64,000 nt of DNA from UBA1413 sp037447215 (GCA_037447215.1 JBBIHB010000009.1:1-64000), one strand, 5' to 3'. Shown: positions 9,155-18,314, counted from the stretch's first letter. Program-made: numbers and translations. Notes: generated from the letters alone by a model not told the origin.

Positions 9155-10639
9155 TTATTTAACAACTCCATTCAGAACTTTATGCCAGTTTTTGTATGCG
9201 GCTTCGGTTTCAGAAAACATTATTGGATCAGGGTCAATAGTTTCAAGTTTTTTGAGGTTGGCAAATGCTTCGCCAAAGCCTTTATAGAACCCCGACCCTA
9301 CACCAGCGCCACGGGCTGCACCAGCCGATCCGTCGGTATTATAGAGTTCGATGGTTGCGCCTGTAATGTTGGCAAGTGTTTTTCTAAAGATCGGGCTCAG
9401 GAACATGTTGGCTTTTCCGGCACGGATTACTTTTGTCTGAATCCCGATACCTTCCATAATGTCCATTCCATATTTAAAAGAGAAAACTATACCTTCCTGT
9501 GCAGCACGCAACAGATGCCCCCGATGATGGATGTTGAAGTTAAGGCCGGAAATTATGGTGCCGATATCGTTGTTTTTCAATACCCTTTCGGCCCCGTTGC
9601 CAAACGGTAGAATGGCAAGTCCATCCGAACCAATCGCAACCCCTGCAGCGAGCTCGTTCATTTGTTCATATGAAAGTCCGGGAGCCACATTCTTTTTAAG
9701 CCAGGCATTAAGAATACCGGTACCGTTTATACAAAGCAGTACCCCGAGGCGAGTATTGCTTCCATCATGGTTAACATGGGCAAAAGTATTCACTCTTGAG
9801 TATGGATCGTACTTGATTTCATTGCTTACCCCATATACTACTCCTGAAGTTCCGGCAGTAGCAGCAACTTCGCCCGGGTTCAGCACGTTCAGCGAAAGGG
9901 CATTATTGGGTTGGTCGCCTGCCCTGTAACTGACCGGGGTTCCGGCTGCAAGGCCTAGTTCACTGGCAGCGACGGCGGTTAATCTTCCCTGTTCACCAAA
10001 GGTAGGTACCAAATCGGGGACCACCGATCCATCAAACCCATAATGGTCGAGGACCAATTTTGCCAGCGAGTTTTCTTTAAAATCCCACAGAATGCCTTCC
10101 GAAAGCCCGCTAACGGTTGTCCTTATTTCACCAGTGAGTTTCATGGCAATGTAGTCGCCCGGAAGCATGATTTTAAAGAGTCTTTCAAAATTTCCGGGTT
10201 CCGATTCTTTCACCCATTTGAGCTTTGAAGCAGTGAAATTGCCAGGGGAGTTGAGCAGGTGCGATAGGCATCGCTCTCCTCCGATTGAGTTAAATGCTTT
10301 ATCGCCTAAAATGGCTGCACGGCTGTCGCACCATATTATCGACGGCCGTATTACTTCCTGGTTTTTGTCTACCATCACCAGACCGTGCATTTGGTATGAA
10401 ATACCAATCGAACGGATATCTTTAACATTTACTTTCGATGTTGCTAACACATCAGAAAGGGCAAGCTTGAGGTTTTCCCACCAGAGTTGTGGTTCCTGTT
10501 CGGCCCAACCTGTTTGCCTTGCTGTAATGGTCATTTCCTGTTTCGGATAAAATGCCGATGCTTTCAGTTCGCCGGTGTATCCATCAATTAATGATGCCTT
10601 AACGGATGAACTACCAATATCAAAACCTAATAAATACAT
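9155..10639 (-). CDS. xylB: xylulokinase
   Basis: A 494-residue FGGY-family kinase phosphorylating D-xylulose, feeding the pentose phosphate pathway. The N-terminal ATPase motif GFDIGSSSVKASLID, the substrate-site segments SYQMHGLV and WCDSRA, and the second-domain phosphate motif AATAGTSGVVYG are present. The gene begins the xylBA operon. Its promoter box (TATATTTG on the minus strand at 10698-10705) and a 16-bp candidate operator (10672-10687) lie just upstream. Confidence 0.95.
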   Translation of the reverse strand: MYLLGFDIGSSSVKASLIDGYTGELKASAFYPKQEMTITARQTGWAEQEPQLWWENLKLALSDVLATSKVNVKDIRSIGISYQMHGLVMVDKNQEVIRPSIIWCDSRAAILGDKAFNSIGGERCLSHLLNSPGNFTASKLKWVKESEPGNFERLFKIMLPGDYIAMKLTGEIRTTVSGLSEGILWDFKENSLAKLVLDHYGFDGSVVPDLVPTFGEQGRLTAVAASELGLAAGTPVSYRAGDQPNNALSLNVLNPGEVAATAGTSGVVYGVSNEIKYDPYSRVNTFAHVNHDGSNTRLGVLLCINGTGILNAWLKKNVAPGLSYEQMNELAAGVAIGSDGLAILPFGNGAERVLKNNDIGTIISGLNFNIHHRGHLLRAAQEGIVFSFKYGMDIMEGIGIQTKVIRAGKANMFLSPIFRKTLANITGATIELYNTDGSAGAARGAGVGSGFYKGFGEAFANLKKLETIDPDPIMFSETEAAYKNWHKVLNGVVK

Positions 10640-10671
10640 GATATATAATGGTTTATATTTTTATTTTCTTT

Positions 10672-10687
10672 AAACTGTTCTGTTCTG
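10672..10687 (-). promoter_or_regulatory. candidate XylR operator at the xylB promoter
   Basis: The minus strand reads CAGAACAGAACAGTTT, identical over 16 bases to the site at 11754-11769 before the regulator gene. It sits just downstream of the predicted transcription start set by TATATTTG (10698-10705), a position where bound repressor would block initiation. The core is a tandem CAGAA repeat rather than a clear palindrome. Assignment to XylR is inference from recurrence and location. Confidence 0.6.
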
Positions 10688-10697
10688 GTATGTTTCG

Positions 10698-10705
10698 CAA
10701 ATATA
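10698..10705 (-). promoter_or_regulatory. -7 box of the xylBA promoter
   Basis: The minus strand reads TATATTTG, matching TAnnTTTG, 59 bp before the xylB start codon and next to the candidate operator. Confidence 0.5.
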
Positions 10706-10754
10706 AAGAATTTTGTAATATTTGACACATATAAATAAGAAACTTTAACACTTT

Positions 10755-11750
10755 TTACATCGACGATCTCAACTTGATGCTGGTCGGAACCGTAAAATGT
10801 ATGGGAGTTCCCATGTTGGCAAAATCGGCTGCTTTTTCACCCATCTGATCAAAATCAGTCGAAATAACAGTAATCCCGTTTTTTACATATTTTTTCATGG
10901 GTGTTTCATTGTACGAAATTACCCCTGCATCTGTTCCTGTTTCAAGCCCCTTCTCCTGGCATTGATCGAGAAACTTAGCCAATGTACGGTCACTAACGAG
11001 TAACCAGAGATCGCCTTTTTCTATATTGAAATCACGCTGATCGGTAATAACCCTATGGGCAATTCCGAAATCGGAACAGAATCGATTAAAATGGTCAACC
11101 ACTTCACTGGGGTGATAAGTAAATGGCGGATAGTTTAAAATGAACCGGTTGTACTTTTTTATCAGCGATAAGTTTTCCGAAAAAAGTTGATATACCGGTT
11201 GCCCAAAATCCTGCCTTACCCACGAAATGTTTCCCGGACAATGAATATTCCAGTCGATAACCAATAATTTTTCGGGTGGTATTTTCTGAATGATTTTGGT
11301 GACTTTAGGATGATCAAAATTCATTATCACATACGAACTGTATTTCCCCAAACTTTCTTTGATCAGGGTTTCAAATACATGAATGTTGTAGTGGTGAAAA
11401 TGCAGGTCAACGCTGATATCTTTCCGCAAATGGTCGCGGAACGAATGGTAGAGCACTTCTTTATAGGCCTTGAAAGTGTCGAGGAAAAGCAGCACCTTGG
11501 TAAATTTCTTGGCTACAAAATAACCCCTGTTCGGGACCGATTCAACTACACCGCGCTGTTTCAGTTCGGCATAAGCCTTAAAAACCGTATCGCGGGAAAG
11601 ATTACACTCTTTAATGAGAACATTCACCGAAGGGAGCATATCACCTGGCTTAAGCTGGTTCTGACTGATGGCATCCATTACAGCATCAACCAACTGTTTA
11701 AACTTAAGGTGCTGCGATTGTTCATTGATTACAAATTTAAACCCTGTCAT
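10755..11750 (-). CDS. GntR-type transcriptional regulator with sugar-binding C domain (XylR-like)
   Basis: A 331-residue regulator. The start chosen is MTGFKFVINEQ, since an upstream in-frame ATG at 11894 would add 48 poorly conserved residues and overlap the promoter and operator. The N-terminal winged helix-turn-helix of the GntR class spans about residues 10-78 (LKPGDMLPSV, LSRDTVFKAYAELKQRGVVE, NRGYFVA). The remainder (about 80-331) looks like a LacI-type periplasmic-binding fold, as in other Bacteroidetes GntR sugar regulators. It lies 115 bp upstream of xylB on the same strand. A 16-bp motif overlaps both its own predicted start and that of xylB, suggesting xylose-responsive repression with autoregulation. 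Ligand identity is inferred from context. Confidence 0.82.
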   Translation of the reverse strand: MTGFKFVINEQSQHLKFKQLVDAVMDAISQNQLKPGDMLPSVNVLIKECNLSRDTVFKAYAELKQRGVVESVPNRGYFVAKKFTKVLLFLDTFKAYKEVLYHSFRDHLRKDISVDLHFHHYNIHVFETLIKESLGKYSSYVIMNFDHPKVTKIIQKIPPEKLLVIDWNIHCPGNISWVRQDFGQPVYQLFSENLSLIKKYNRFILNYPPFTYHPSEVVDHFNRFCSDFGIAHRVITDQRDFNIEKGDLWLLVSDRTLAKFLDQCQEKGLETGTDAGVISYNETPMKKYVKNGITVISTDFDQMGEKAADFANMGTPIHFTVPTSIKLRSSM

Positions 11751-11753
11751 AAA

Positions 11754-11769
11754 AAACTGTTCTGTTCTG
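11754..11769 (-). promoter_or_regulatory. candidate XylR operator at its own promoter
   Basis: A second copy of CAGAACAGAACAGTTT (minus strand), ending 3 bp before the regulator start codon and covering the predicted transcription start set by TAATTTTG (11775-11782, minus). It would act by blocking initiation or the leader, giving autorepression. Confidence 0.58.
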
Positions 11770-11774
11770 TTCCC

Positions 11775-11782
11775 CAAAATTA
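11775..11782 (-). promoter_or_regulatory. -7 box of the xylR-like gene
   Basis: The minus strand reads TAATTTTG, matching TAnnTTTG, 24 bp before the start codon chosen for the regulator. This placement supports the shorter start. Confidence 0.45.
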
Positions 11783-11900
11783 GGATTTTTTGACACAATG
11801 TGATGCTAAATTCCGTTCCGATTTTGAAGATAGATATTCTGCCTGCTGGGAAATATTTGTTTCTATTTTTTAATTTTACAAACAAAAATATCAACCGTTT

Positions 11901-12488
11901 ATGATAAACTTTGATCAGTTAACCGAATTGGTTAAACGTAACCGGAGTTACCGGAGGTTCGATGAAAATGAAAAGATTACAAATGAACAACTGGTGCGAT
12001 GGACTGGATTGGCACGTTTCACGGCATCGGGCCGTAATATGCAGCCATTGAAATATGCTCTTGTTACGAGCGAAACATCCGGTATTAAAATATTCGAACA
12101 ACTGGCATGGGCAGGCTACCTGAAAGAATGGAATGGGCCCGCACCTGGCGAAAGGCCTGTGGCTTATGTTGTGGTAATGAAAGACCGGTTGCTGAGTGAG
12201 AATATATACTGCGATGATGGTATTGCCGTACAGACCATAATGCTGGCTGCTGTGAGCGAAGGATTTGGTGGTTGTGTCATCGGGTCATTCAATAAAGCCA
12301 AAATATCGACCATACTCAATTTACACGATCACCTCGATGTATTGTGGGTACTTGCTCTCGGAAAACCTTCAGAAAAGGTGGTTATTGAAGAACTCGAAGG
12401 CGCCGATATACGCTATTGGCGCGATGAGGCCAATGTTCACCATGTGCCCAAGCGGAAGCTTACTGATTTAATTGTCAGGGAAATTTAA
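11901..12488 (+). CDS. nitroreductase family flavoprotein
   Basis: A 195-residue FMN-dependent oxidoreductase of the nitroreductase fold. The family start LVKRNRSYRRFDENEKIT carries the conserved R-S-x-R-x-F FMN-phosphate site. ASGRNMQPLKYALVT and the GFGGCVIGSF segment are also typical. The lack of extra domains and the short length suggest a small NADH-dependent reductase. Physiological substrate is unknown. It is transcribed divergently from the xylose regulator and converges with proline dehydrogenase (2-bp gap). Nothing links it functionally to either neighbour. Confidence 0.88.
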   Translation: MINFDQLTELVKRNRSYRRFDENEKITNEQLVRWTGLARFTASGRNMQPLKYALVTSETSGIKIFEQLAWAGYLKEWNGPAPGERPVAYVVVMKDRLLSENIYCDDGIAVQTIMLAAVSEGFGGCVIGSFNKAKISTILNLHDHLDVLWVLALGKPSEKVVIEELEGADIRYWRDEANVHHVPKRKLTDLIVREI

Positions 12489-12490
12489 TT

Positions 12491-13402
12491 TTATCCCCGC
12501 TTAAACAAAGCTTTGATAATTAAAAAGGCCATTCTGGGGTTTTCTTTGAGCCTTCGTGTTGAATAGCCAAACCATTCTTTCCCGAAAGGAACATATACCC
12601 TCATGCGGTAGCCTTTCTCAACCACCGAAAAACGTAATTCAGGGGTTACCCCATACAACATCTGAAATTCGACCTCTTCTTTCGGGGTATTGTATTTTTC
12701 AATCAGTTTATAGGCTCCCTCAATCAGGAATTTATCGTGTGTGGCAATACCCACATAAATCCTGTTTTTCAGCATAGTTTCAAGAATCTGCAAAAACTGG
12801 GTCCTTATTTCATTATACCCTTTCCAGGCAATCTCTTTCGGTTCGATATAAATTCCCTTGCACAGCCTGAAATTGAGTGGATAATCAGTTAAGTGCATGT
12901 TCATCATATTTTCAAGATCGGCAGGGGTTCGGCGGAGATAGGCCTGTAAAACCAAACCTACACTTTTAGGAAACTCTGCTTTCAACCTCCGGTAAAGTGT
13001 TATCTCTTTATCAACACATTTCGAATCTTCCATATCGATACGGATAAAGCTGTTTCTTTCTGTAGCAAACTTAACCACTTCCCTAAGGTATTCGTAACAT
13101 TTTTCTTCGTCGATCAGCAACCCGAACATGGTAGGTTTAACTGAAAAATTTCCTTTAAACCCACTTGTGGTGAACCGGTTGATAATTTCGAGGTACTGGT
13201 TTTTGTTTTCAACGGCCTTGCTTATATGTTCAATAAATTCCCCCAATAAATCAACAGTAACCAGAATTCCTTTTTCGTTGAGCTCATGTGCAGCTTTTAA
13301 TCCATCTTCAATGGTTTCGCCGGCAATATATCGTTGCGAAAATATCCACACCAGCTTTTGGGGCATATAAGGTAATAAATTGGCTATTAACTTATTGATC
13401 AT
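12491..13402 (-). CDS. proline dehydrogenase
   Basis: A 303-residue monofunctional FAD-dependent PRODH, oxidising proline to pyrroline-5-carboxylate. The C-terminal signature VPFGKEWFGYSTRRLKENP contains the R-R-x-x-E substrate-carboxylate site. The barrel segments FIRIDMEDS, LRRTPADLENM, FRLCKGIYIEP and VGIATHD follow family order. It lacks the P5C dehydrogenase domain of PutA, so a separate dehydrogenase is needed elsewhere in the genome. It is a single gene, convergent with the nitroreductase. Confidence 0.92.
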   Translation of the reverse strand: MINKLIANLLPYMPQKLVWIFSQRYIAGETIEDGLKAAHELNEKGILVTVDLLGEFIEHISKAVENKNQYLEIINRFTTSGFKGNFSVKPTMFGLLIDEEKCYEYLREVVKFATERNSFIRIDMEDSKCVDKEITLYRRLKAEFPKSVGLVLQAYLRRTPADLENMMNMHLTDYPLNFRLCKGIYIEPKEIAWKGYNEIRTQFLQILETMLKNRIYVGIATHDKFLIEGAYKLIEKYNTPKEEVEFQMLYGVTPELRFSVVEKGYRMRVYVPFGKEWFGYSTRRLKENPRMAFLIIKALFKRG

Positions 13403-13594
13403 GTTTTACAAAATTTTGAAATAAAAAGCAATGAAAAACTTTCAACTTGTTAAAAATACAATGTAGCCAGGTTATAATTCAATGATGTTTATCAGAGCAG
13501 ATTTATGATTTAATGCAGGTTTTATAAAGAAGATTGTGTTATTTGGCATTCTTAAAAAATGTGAAAGAATACCCTTGCTTTAGAATGAAAAAAT

Positions 13595-13602
13595 TATCTT
13601 TG
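13595..13602 (+). promoter_or_regulatory. -7 box of the OmpH-like gene
   Basis: TATCTTTG is an exact match to the TAnnTTTG consensus, 14 bp before the first ATG at 13616 and 23 bp before the second at 13625. The very short leader to the first ATG makes the second ATG a real alternative start. Confidence 0.55.
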
Positions 13603-13615
13603 CCGGGTCAAAAAA

Positions 13616-14227
13616 ATGTTTGAAATGAAAGGAACATCATTAATTGTAACGATTGTTTTATTTATTGCAGTAGTTATACTTTATATTTTGCACTTCGCAG
13701 GGGGAAAAACCACCGAATTTCTTAGCAGCGAACCGGCAGTTTCCGAAAGGCCTGAAGGATTGAGGATTGCTTATCTCAAATCTGATTCGCTGATCCTGAA
13801 TTATGACCTTTCGGAAGTTTTGCACGATGAGTTCATGAAGAAGCAAGAGGCTTATAACCAGGAATATGGAACCAAAAGACAATCGTTCGAACGTGAAGCT
13901 GCCGAGTTTCAGCAGAAGTTACAGCGAGGTGGTTTCCTCACCGAACAGAGGGCCATTCAGGAACGCGACAGGCTGCTGGGCCGTGAACAGGAGATAATGA
14001 AACTCGATCAGGATTTATCAACCCGGTTAGCCGAAATGCAAGACGCAAACAATAAACAGATCATCGACAGCTTGCTTAATTACCTGAAAATTTTCAATGA
14101 AACAAGGAATTATGATTTTATACTCAATGCTGCCGGTGTTTTGATTGGACCTGAAAGCGATAACATTACAGCAGAAGTTTTGCAGGCGATGAATGCCCGC
14201 TATCAGGTGTTACAGACAAAAAAATAG
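13616..14227 (+). CDS. OmpH/Skp-family protein with N-terminal membrane anchor
   Basis: A 203-residue protein. The N-terminal hydrophobic stretch (about residues 6-28) is followed by a low-complexity linker, then the family entry IAYLKSDSLILNYDL. A long charged coiled-coil region follows (about 70-160), ending in the small beta element NAAGVLIGPESDNITAEVL. This is the Skp/OmpH chaperone architecture, which holds unfolded outer-membrane proteins in the periplasm. The uncleaved-looking anchor suggests it stays tethered to the inner membrane. The start could be 13616 or 13625. A hairpin terminator follows. Confidence 0.85.
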   Translation: MFEMKGTSLIVTIVLFIAVVILYILHFAGGKTTEFLSSEPAVSERPEGLRIAYLKSDSLILNYDLSEVLHDEFMKKQEAYNQEYGTKRQSFEREAAEFQQKLQRGGFLTEQRAIQERDRLLGREQEIMKLDQDLSTRLAEMQDANNKQIIDSLLNYLKIFNETRNYDFILNAAGVLIGPESDNITAEVLQAMNARYQVLQTKK

Positions 14228-14248
14228 TATGCCATCAAAATATTTATA

Positions 14249-14278
14249 AATCCGGGCCTTCCCCGGATTTTTCTTTTA
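14249..14278 (+). terminator. terminator after the OmpH-like gene
   Basis: AATCCGGG and CCCGGATT form an 8-bp stem around CCTTC, followed by TTTTCTTTT. It separates the OmpH-like gene from the glycosyltransferase gene, whose ATG lies about 15 bp further on. Read-through of a weak terminator is therefore possible. Confidence 0.75.
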
Positions 14279-14292
14279 CATAAGAATTGTGA

Positions 14293-15480
14293 ATGTTTGC
14301 CGATAACTATTTCAGAAAATATGGAAAATACCTTCCTTTAATTGATGTTCCGGTTAGGGACGATACTTCTGTTTTTGTTATGATTCCCTGCTTCAATGAA
14401 CCCGATATCATTGATACACTCCTATCGCTTTCTGAATGCTTTCTACCGCCTTGTAATACTGAGGTTTTTGTGGTGATCAACGAGCCCGAAATTTGTGACA
14501 TTTCTGTTACAAATTACAATCGTAATACCTATTCCGAAGTTTCGGAATGGATAAATGTACACCAAGCCCCAAAATTGAAATTCTTTGTCAGCAGGGTTGT
14601 TAAACTCCCCCAGAAATGGGCAGGTGTAGGAATGGCACGAAAAAGGGGAATGGACGAGGGACTTTGGCGGTTTAACCAACTTGAAAAGCCTCAAGGTATT
14701 ATCGTATCACTCGATGCCGACACTCTGGTTGACCAAAATTACCTTACTGCAATATACGAACACTTTTTAATTTATCCACAGCACGTAGGCGCAACCATTT
14801 CCTTCAGCCATCAGTTGGGAGGTATCAGTGATAAACAACGGCAGGGAATATTATTGTACGAAAAATACCTGAGGTATTACAAATCAGCGTTAACCTTTGC
14901 CGGCTTTCCCAATGCCTTGTTTACAATCGGGTCGGCCTTTGCCGTAACCGCCCTGGCATACATGAAACGGGGAGGAATGACACGCCGCAAAGCGGGTGAG
15001 GATTTCTACTTTTTACAAACGCTAACGCAACTGGGAAAAATAGGGGAAATCAATAACACAGCAGTCCACCCTTCGGCAAGGGTGTCAACAAGAGTACCAT
15101 TCGGGACAGGGCCTGCCATGAAAAACTGGATGGAAAACAGCGCTGACCTGCGTTATACTTATAACTTCCAGGCATTTGTTGACCTGAAACAATTATTTGA
15201 CATTTATGAACAGCTTTTCAGGATTTCAGCCCTGGAGTACCAGTTGCTGTTAAAAGAATTTCCTGCTTCGGTTTCTTCGTTCCTCCAGAAAGAAAATTTT
15301 TACACTGAAATTGAGAACCTCAGCCGGAACTGCAGCAACCAGAAAACATTTTCCGAACGATTTTTCCATGCATTTAACGCATTTAAAATACTGAAGTTTA
15401 TTAACCATACACATGGAAAATTTTATGAAAAGCGAATGCTGGATGAAGTTTGGGAAGAGCTGATCCAAATGACAGGTTGA
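14293..15480 (+). CDS. family 2 glycosyltransferase (GT-A fold)
   Basis: A 395-residue protein with a GT2 domain: VFVMIPCFNEPDIIDTLLSL (nucleotide-sugar entry), SLDADTLVDQNYL (DxD metal site) and RRKAGEDFYFLQTL (the ED motif of the acceptor site). No clear transmembrane segments are seen, so it is probably a cytoplasmic or peripheral enzyme. The C-terminal ~120 residues are helical and unassigned. Donor and acceptor cannot be predicted. It is not surrounded by other glycan biosynthesis genes. Confidence 0.82.
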   Translation: MFADNYFRKYGKYLPLIDVPVRDDTSVFVMIPCFNEPDIIDTLLSLSECFLPPCNTEVFVVINEPEICDISVTNYNRNTYSEVSEWINVHQAPKLKFFVSRVVKLPQKWAGVGMARKRGMDEGLWRFNQLEKPQGIIVSLDADTLVDQNYLTAIYEHFLIYPQHVGATISFSHQLGGISDKQRQGILLYEKYLRYYKSALTFAGFPNALFTIGSAFAVTALAYMKRGGMTRRKAGEDFYFLQTLTQLGKIGEINNTAVHPSARVSTRVPFGTGPAMKNWMENSADLRYTYNFQAFVDLKQLFDIYEQLFRISALEYQLLLKEFPASVSSFLQKENFYTEIENLSRNCSNQKTFSERFFHAFNAFKILKFINHTHGKFYEKRMLDEVWEELIQMTG

Positions 15481-15509
15481 TTTACAATTTTAAATTTTAA
15501 TACCAGCAC

Positions 15510-16304
15510 CTAAAGCCTTCCTACCGTCATTCCACCATCAACCATTATCACTTGCCCCGTTGAGTAGGGCAAATATCCGGTGGCCATGGCAACGGCTATT
15601 TTGCCTACATCTTCGGGGAGACCCCAGCGCTTTTGAAGGCAAAGCCCCTCTTCGAGCATCCGGTCATATTTTTCCTGAACTCCGGCGGTCATATCGGTTT
15701 TGATAATCCCCGGTCTGATTTCAAAGACATTAATACCAAATTCGGCCAACCTTACCGCCCAAAGCCGGGTGGCCATGGCGATGCCGGCTTTCGAAATACA
15801 GTATTCACCCCGGTTTACGGAAGCGACTGTGGCCGAAACCGATGAAACATTGATAATACAGCTTTTGAAATCCTGATCTGATTTTTTCTGTTCAACCATG
15901 TGCCGGGCAACCAGTTGGGTCAGAAAATAGGGCCCTTTCAGGTTGGTATCCATTACAATATCATATATTTCAGGGGTGGCCTCCAAAATATCGAACCGCT
16001 TTGGCGGGGCTATTCCTGCATTATTAATCAGCACGTTGATGCAGCCCCATTCTCCAGTTACCTGCGACACTATCCTGTTATGACCATCGCTGTCGGAAAT
16101 ATTTTCCTTCACATAAATAACATCTGCACCGAACTTCCTGAGATTGTCAAGTGTTTCAGAGACTTCGTTTTCGGAACGCTTTCCGTTTATGGCCAGATTG
16201 AAACCTGCTTTGGCCATTTCGATAGCAATTCCCAGTCCTATTCCCCGCGATCCGCCGGTAATAAGCGCTACGGGTTTTACGCGTTGTTTGATAGTCTTGG
16301 CCAT
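15510..16304 (-). CDS. SDR-family NAD(P)-dependent oxidoreductase
   Basis: A 264-residue classical short-chain dehydrogenase. The Rossmann motif is TGGSRGIG, the structural motif NNAGIAPP, the catalytic serine lies in INVSSVSA, and the catalytic YCISKAG supplies Tyr and Lys. It is annotated in many genomes as 3-ketoacyl-ACP reductase, but its place at the end of an operon with a Gfo/Idh oxidoreductase, a sugar isomerase/epimerase and a GH88-like hydrolase points to a sugar or sugar-acid substrate, for example a KduD-like step. That substrate is inference. It is the last gene of the operon. Confidence 0.88.
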   Translation of the reverse strand: MAKTIKQRVKPVALITGGSRGIGLGIAIEMAKAGFNLAINGKRSENEVSETLDNLRKFGADVIYVKENISDSDGHNRIVSQVTGEWGCINVLINNAGIAPPKRFDILEATPEIYDIVMDTNLKGPYFLTQLVARHMVEQKKSDQDFKSCIINVSSVSATVASVNRGEYCISKAGIAMATRLWAVRLAEFGINVFEIRPGIIKTDMTAGVQEKYDRMLEEGLCLQKRWGLPEDVGKIAVAMATGYLPYSTGQVIMVDGGMTVGRL

Positions 16305-16324
16305 GTCAAATCATTAATCATACA

Positions 16325-17470
16325 TCACAAATTTTCCAGGTCAACCCAAGCTCTTTTAGCCCAACTTTCCAGTCCTTTTTCGGCCAGCTGCACTCCTTTG
16401 GCACCTTCGAGCATGTTCCAGGGAAAGGGTTCGTCAAGCACCACATGTCTCAGAAAAAGTTCCCATTGCGCTTTAAAAGCATTGTCATGTACTTCCTGTC
16501 CGGGAACTTTATTCCATCCTTCGTAGAAATTGATAGGCTGCGGGATATCGGGGTTCCACACAGGTTTAGGCGTGTTGCCGTAGTGTTGGGTCCAGCATTC
16601 GCGCAGGCCGGCTACTGCTGACCCTTTGGTGCCGTCAACCTGCAGGGTAAGCAGGTCGTCGCGGCGCACACGGGTTGTCCACGAAGAATTGAAATGTGCA
16701 ATAATGCCATTCTCCAGTTCAAAAGTGGCATAAGCGGCATCGTCGGCGGTGCAAACATATGGTTTGCCTTGTTCGTCAACCCTTTCTGCGATGTGGGTGG
16801 CACCTTTGCACGAAACACTTTTTACCTTTCCAAACAAGTTATCGAGCACATAGCGCCAATGACAGAGCATATCCAAAATAATACCGCCATCGTCTTCTTT
16901 ACGGTAATTCCAGCTTGGTCGCTGTGCCGGAATGGTATGTCCTTCGAAAACCCAGTACCCAAACTCTCCTTTTACGGAAAAAATTTCCCCAAAAAAACCA
17001 TTCTGAACCAGACGTTTTAGTTTCAGCAAACCAGGAAGCCAGAGTTTGTCCTGTACCACGCCGTGTTTTACACCCGCTTCTTCACATAATCTATACAGTT
17101 CGAGGGCGGTTTGGGTGTCCACCGCAACAGGTTTTTCGCAATAGATATGTTTGCCTGCCATCACGGCTGATTTTACTGCCTCGGCCCGCCTTCCTGTTGT
17201 TTGTGCATCAAAGTATATAGCATAGTCCGGATCGTTTAATGTTTTGTCAAGATTGGAAGTATATTTTGTTACTCCCGATAATTCGCAGAGTTGTTTTAGT
17301 TTGTCCTCATTACGGCCAACGAGGATGGGGTCGGGTATAATGGTTTCGGATGGGCTTATCTTAACTCCGCCCTGATTTATTATGGCAATGATGGAACGCA
17401 TCAGGTGCTGGTTGGTACCCATACGACCGGTTACGCCGTTCATAATTATACCGATTTTGTGGATTTTCAT
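16325..17470 (-). CDS. Gfo/Idh/MocA-family oxidoreductase
   Basis: A 381-residue NAD(P)-dependent sugar oxidoreductase. The start chosen is MKIHKIGIIMNGVTGRMG, 10 bp after the preceding gene. An earlier ATG at 17506 would overlap that gene and add 12 unlikely residues. The N-terminal Rossmann fold is followed by the family signature EKPVAVDTQTAL and a C-terminal substrate domain. The glycine motif is the less common GVTGRMG. In this family the enzymes oxidise a sugar hydroxyl, often at C3, reversibly. Pairing with an AP-endonuclease-2-type isomerase is common in catabolic clusters. No signal peptide, so it is cytoplasmic. Confidence 0.9.
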   Translation of the reverse strand: MKIHKIGIIMNGVTGRMGTNQHLMRSIIAIINQGGVKISPSETIIPDPILVGRNEDKLKQLCELSGVTKYTSNLDKTLNDPDYAIYFDAQTTGRRAEAVKSAVMAGKHIYCEKPVAVDTQTALELYRLCEEAGVKHGVVQDKLWLPGLLKLKRLVQNGFFGEIFSVKGEFGYWVFEGHTIPAQRPSWNYRKEDDGGIILDMLCHWRYVLDNLFGKVKSVSCKGATHIAERVDEQGKPYVCTADDAAYATFELENGIIAHFNSSWTTRVRRDDLLTLQVDGTKGSAVAGLRECWTQHYGNTPKPVWNPDIPQPINFYEGWNKVPGQEVHDNAFKAQWELFLRHVVLDEPFPWNMLEGAKGVQLAEKGLESWAKRAWVDLENL

Positions 17471-17480
17471 ACATGTATTG

Positions 17481-18299
17481 TTAAGTGTGGTGCAAATATG
17501 CATCAATAATTCTATTCAGAAACTCATCCTGATTCTGAGACCATAATCTGGTGGAAAAAATTTCCACTTCGTTAAAGCCTGTGAAGCCAGTTGCTTCGAC
17601 CCACGACCTGATTTTTTTCAGCGGAATACACCCTTCTCCCATCAATCCCCGGTCGAGCAGCATATCTGTGGTAGGGACGTTCCAATCGCAAACATGGTAA
17701 GCAAAAAGGTGGCCGTTTCTTCCACATCGGCCGATTTCCTGTTCAAGTGCAGGGTCCCACCAGAGATGGTAAACATCAACTGCAACCCCAACCAGCGGCG
17801 AACCAATCGCTTCGGCCATATCATTGGCCTGTGCCAGGGTGTTTATGGCCGAACGGTCGGCGGCATACATGGGGTGTAAGGGTTCTATGGCCAGTTTTAC
17901 ATTACAGGATTCAGCATGGGGCAGGATGGTTTCAATTCCTATTCTGATCTGCCCCCTTGAAGTTTCGGGCGATTGACCCGGATCGGCTCCGCAAACCAGC
18001 ACAACCACGGGAGCCCTTAAAGCTGCTGCCTCGTCGATAGCTTTAAGGTTATCGGTAATAGCAGCCCGACGCAGTTCTTCTGAAGTGTGGACAAAAAAAC
18101 CTCCACGTACCAGCGAAACCACTTCAAGGCCATTTCTCCGGATGTATTCTCCTGACTGGAAAATATTACGGTTTTCGAGGGTGTCGCGCCACACACTGAT
18201 TCCTTTTACCCCGGACTTGGCAAATTTTTCGACGGCGGTTTCGATAGGCCAGGGCTTGGTGGTCACGGTATGTATGCAAAGTTTATCCAGGTTTTCCAT
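17481..18299 (-). CDS. TIM-barrel sugar (phosphate) isomerase/epimerase
   Basis: A 272-residue member of the xylose isomerase-like TIM barrel family (AP_endonuc_2). Metal-binding acidic and histidine residues are visible in LAIEPLHP, VGVAVDVYHLWWDP, LFAYHVCDW and GFNEVEIFS. No signal peptide, so it acts in the cytoplasm. It lies between the GH88-like hydrolase gene (15-bp gap) and the Gfo/Idh gene (10-bp gap), so the three are almost certainly co-transcribed. The reaction could be an isomerisation, epimerisation, or a 3-keto-sugar elimination step, and cannot be settled here. Confidence 0.88.
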   Translation of the reverse strand: MENLDKLCIHTVTTKPWPIETAVEKFAKSGVKGISVWRDTLENRNIFQSGEYIRRNGLEVVSLVRGGFFVHTSEELRRAAITDNLKAIDEAAALRAPVVVLVCGADPGQSPETSRGQIRIGIETILPHAESCNVKLAIEPLHPMYAADRSAINTLAQANDMAEAIGSPLVGVAVDVYHLWWDPALEQEIGRCGRNGHLFAYHVCDWNVPTTDMLLDRGLMGEGCIPLKKIRSWVEATGFTGFNEVEIFSTRLWSQNQDEFLNRIIDAYLHHT

Positions 18300-18314
18300 T
18301 TTCGAAAATTTATT

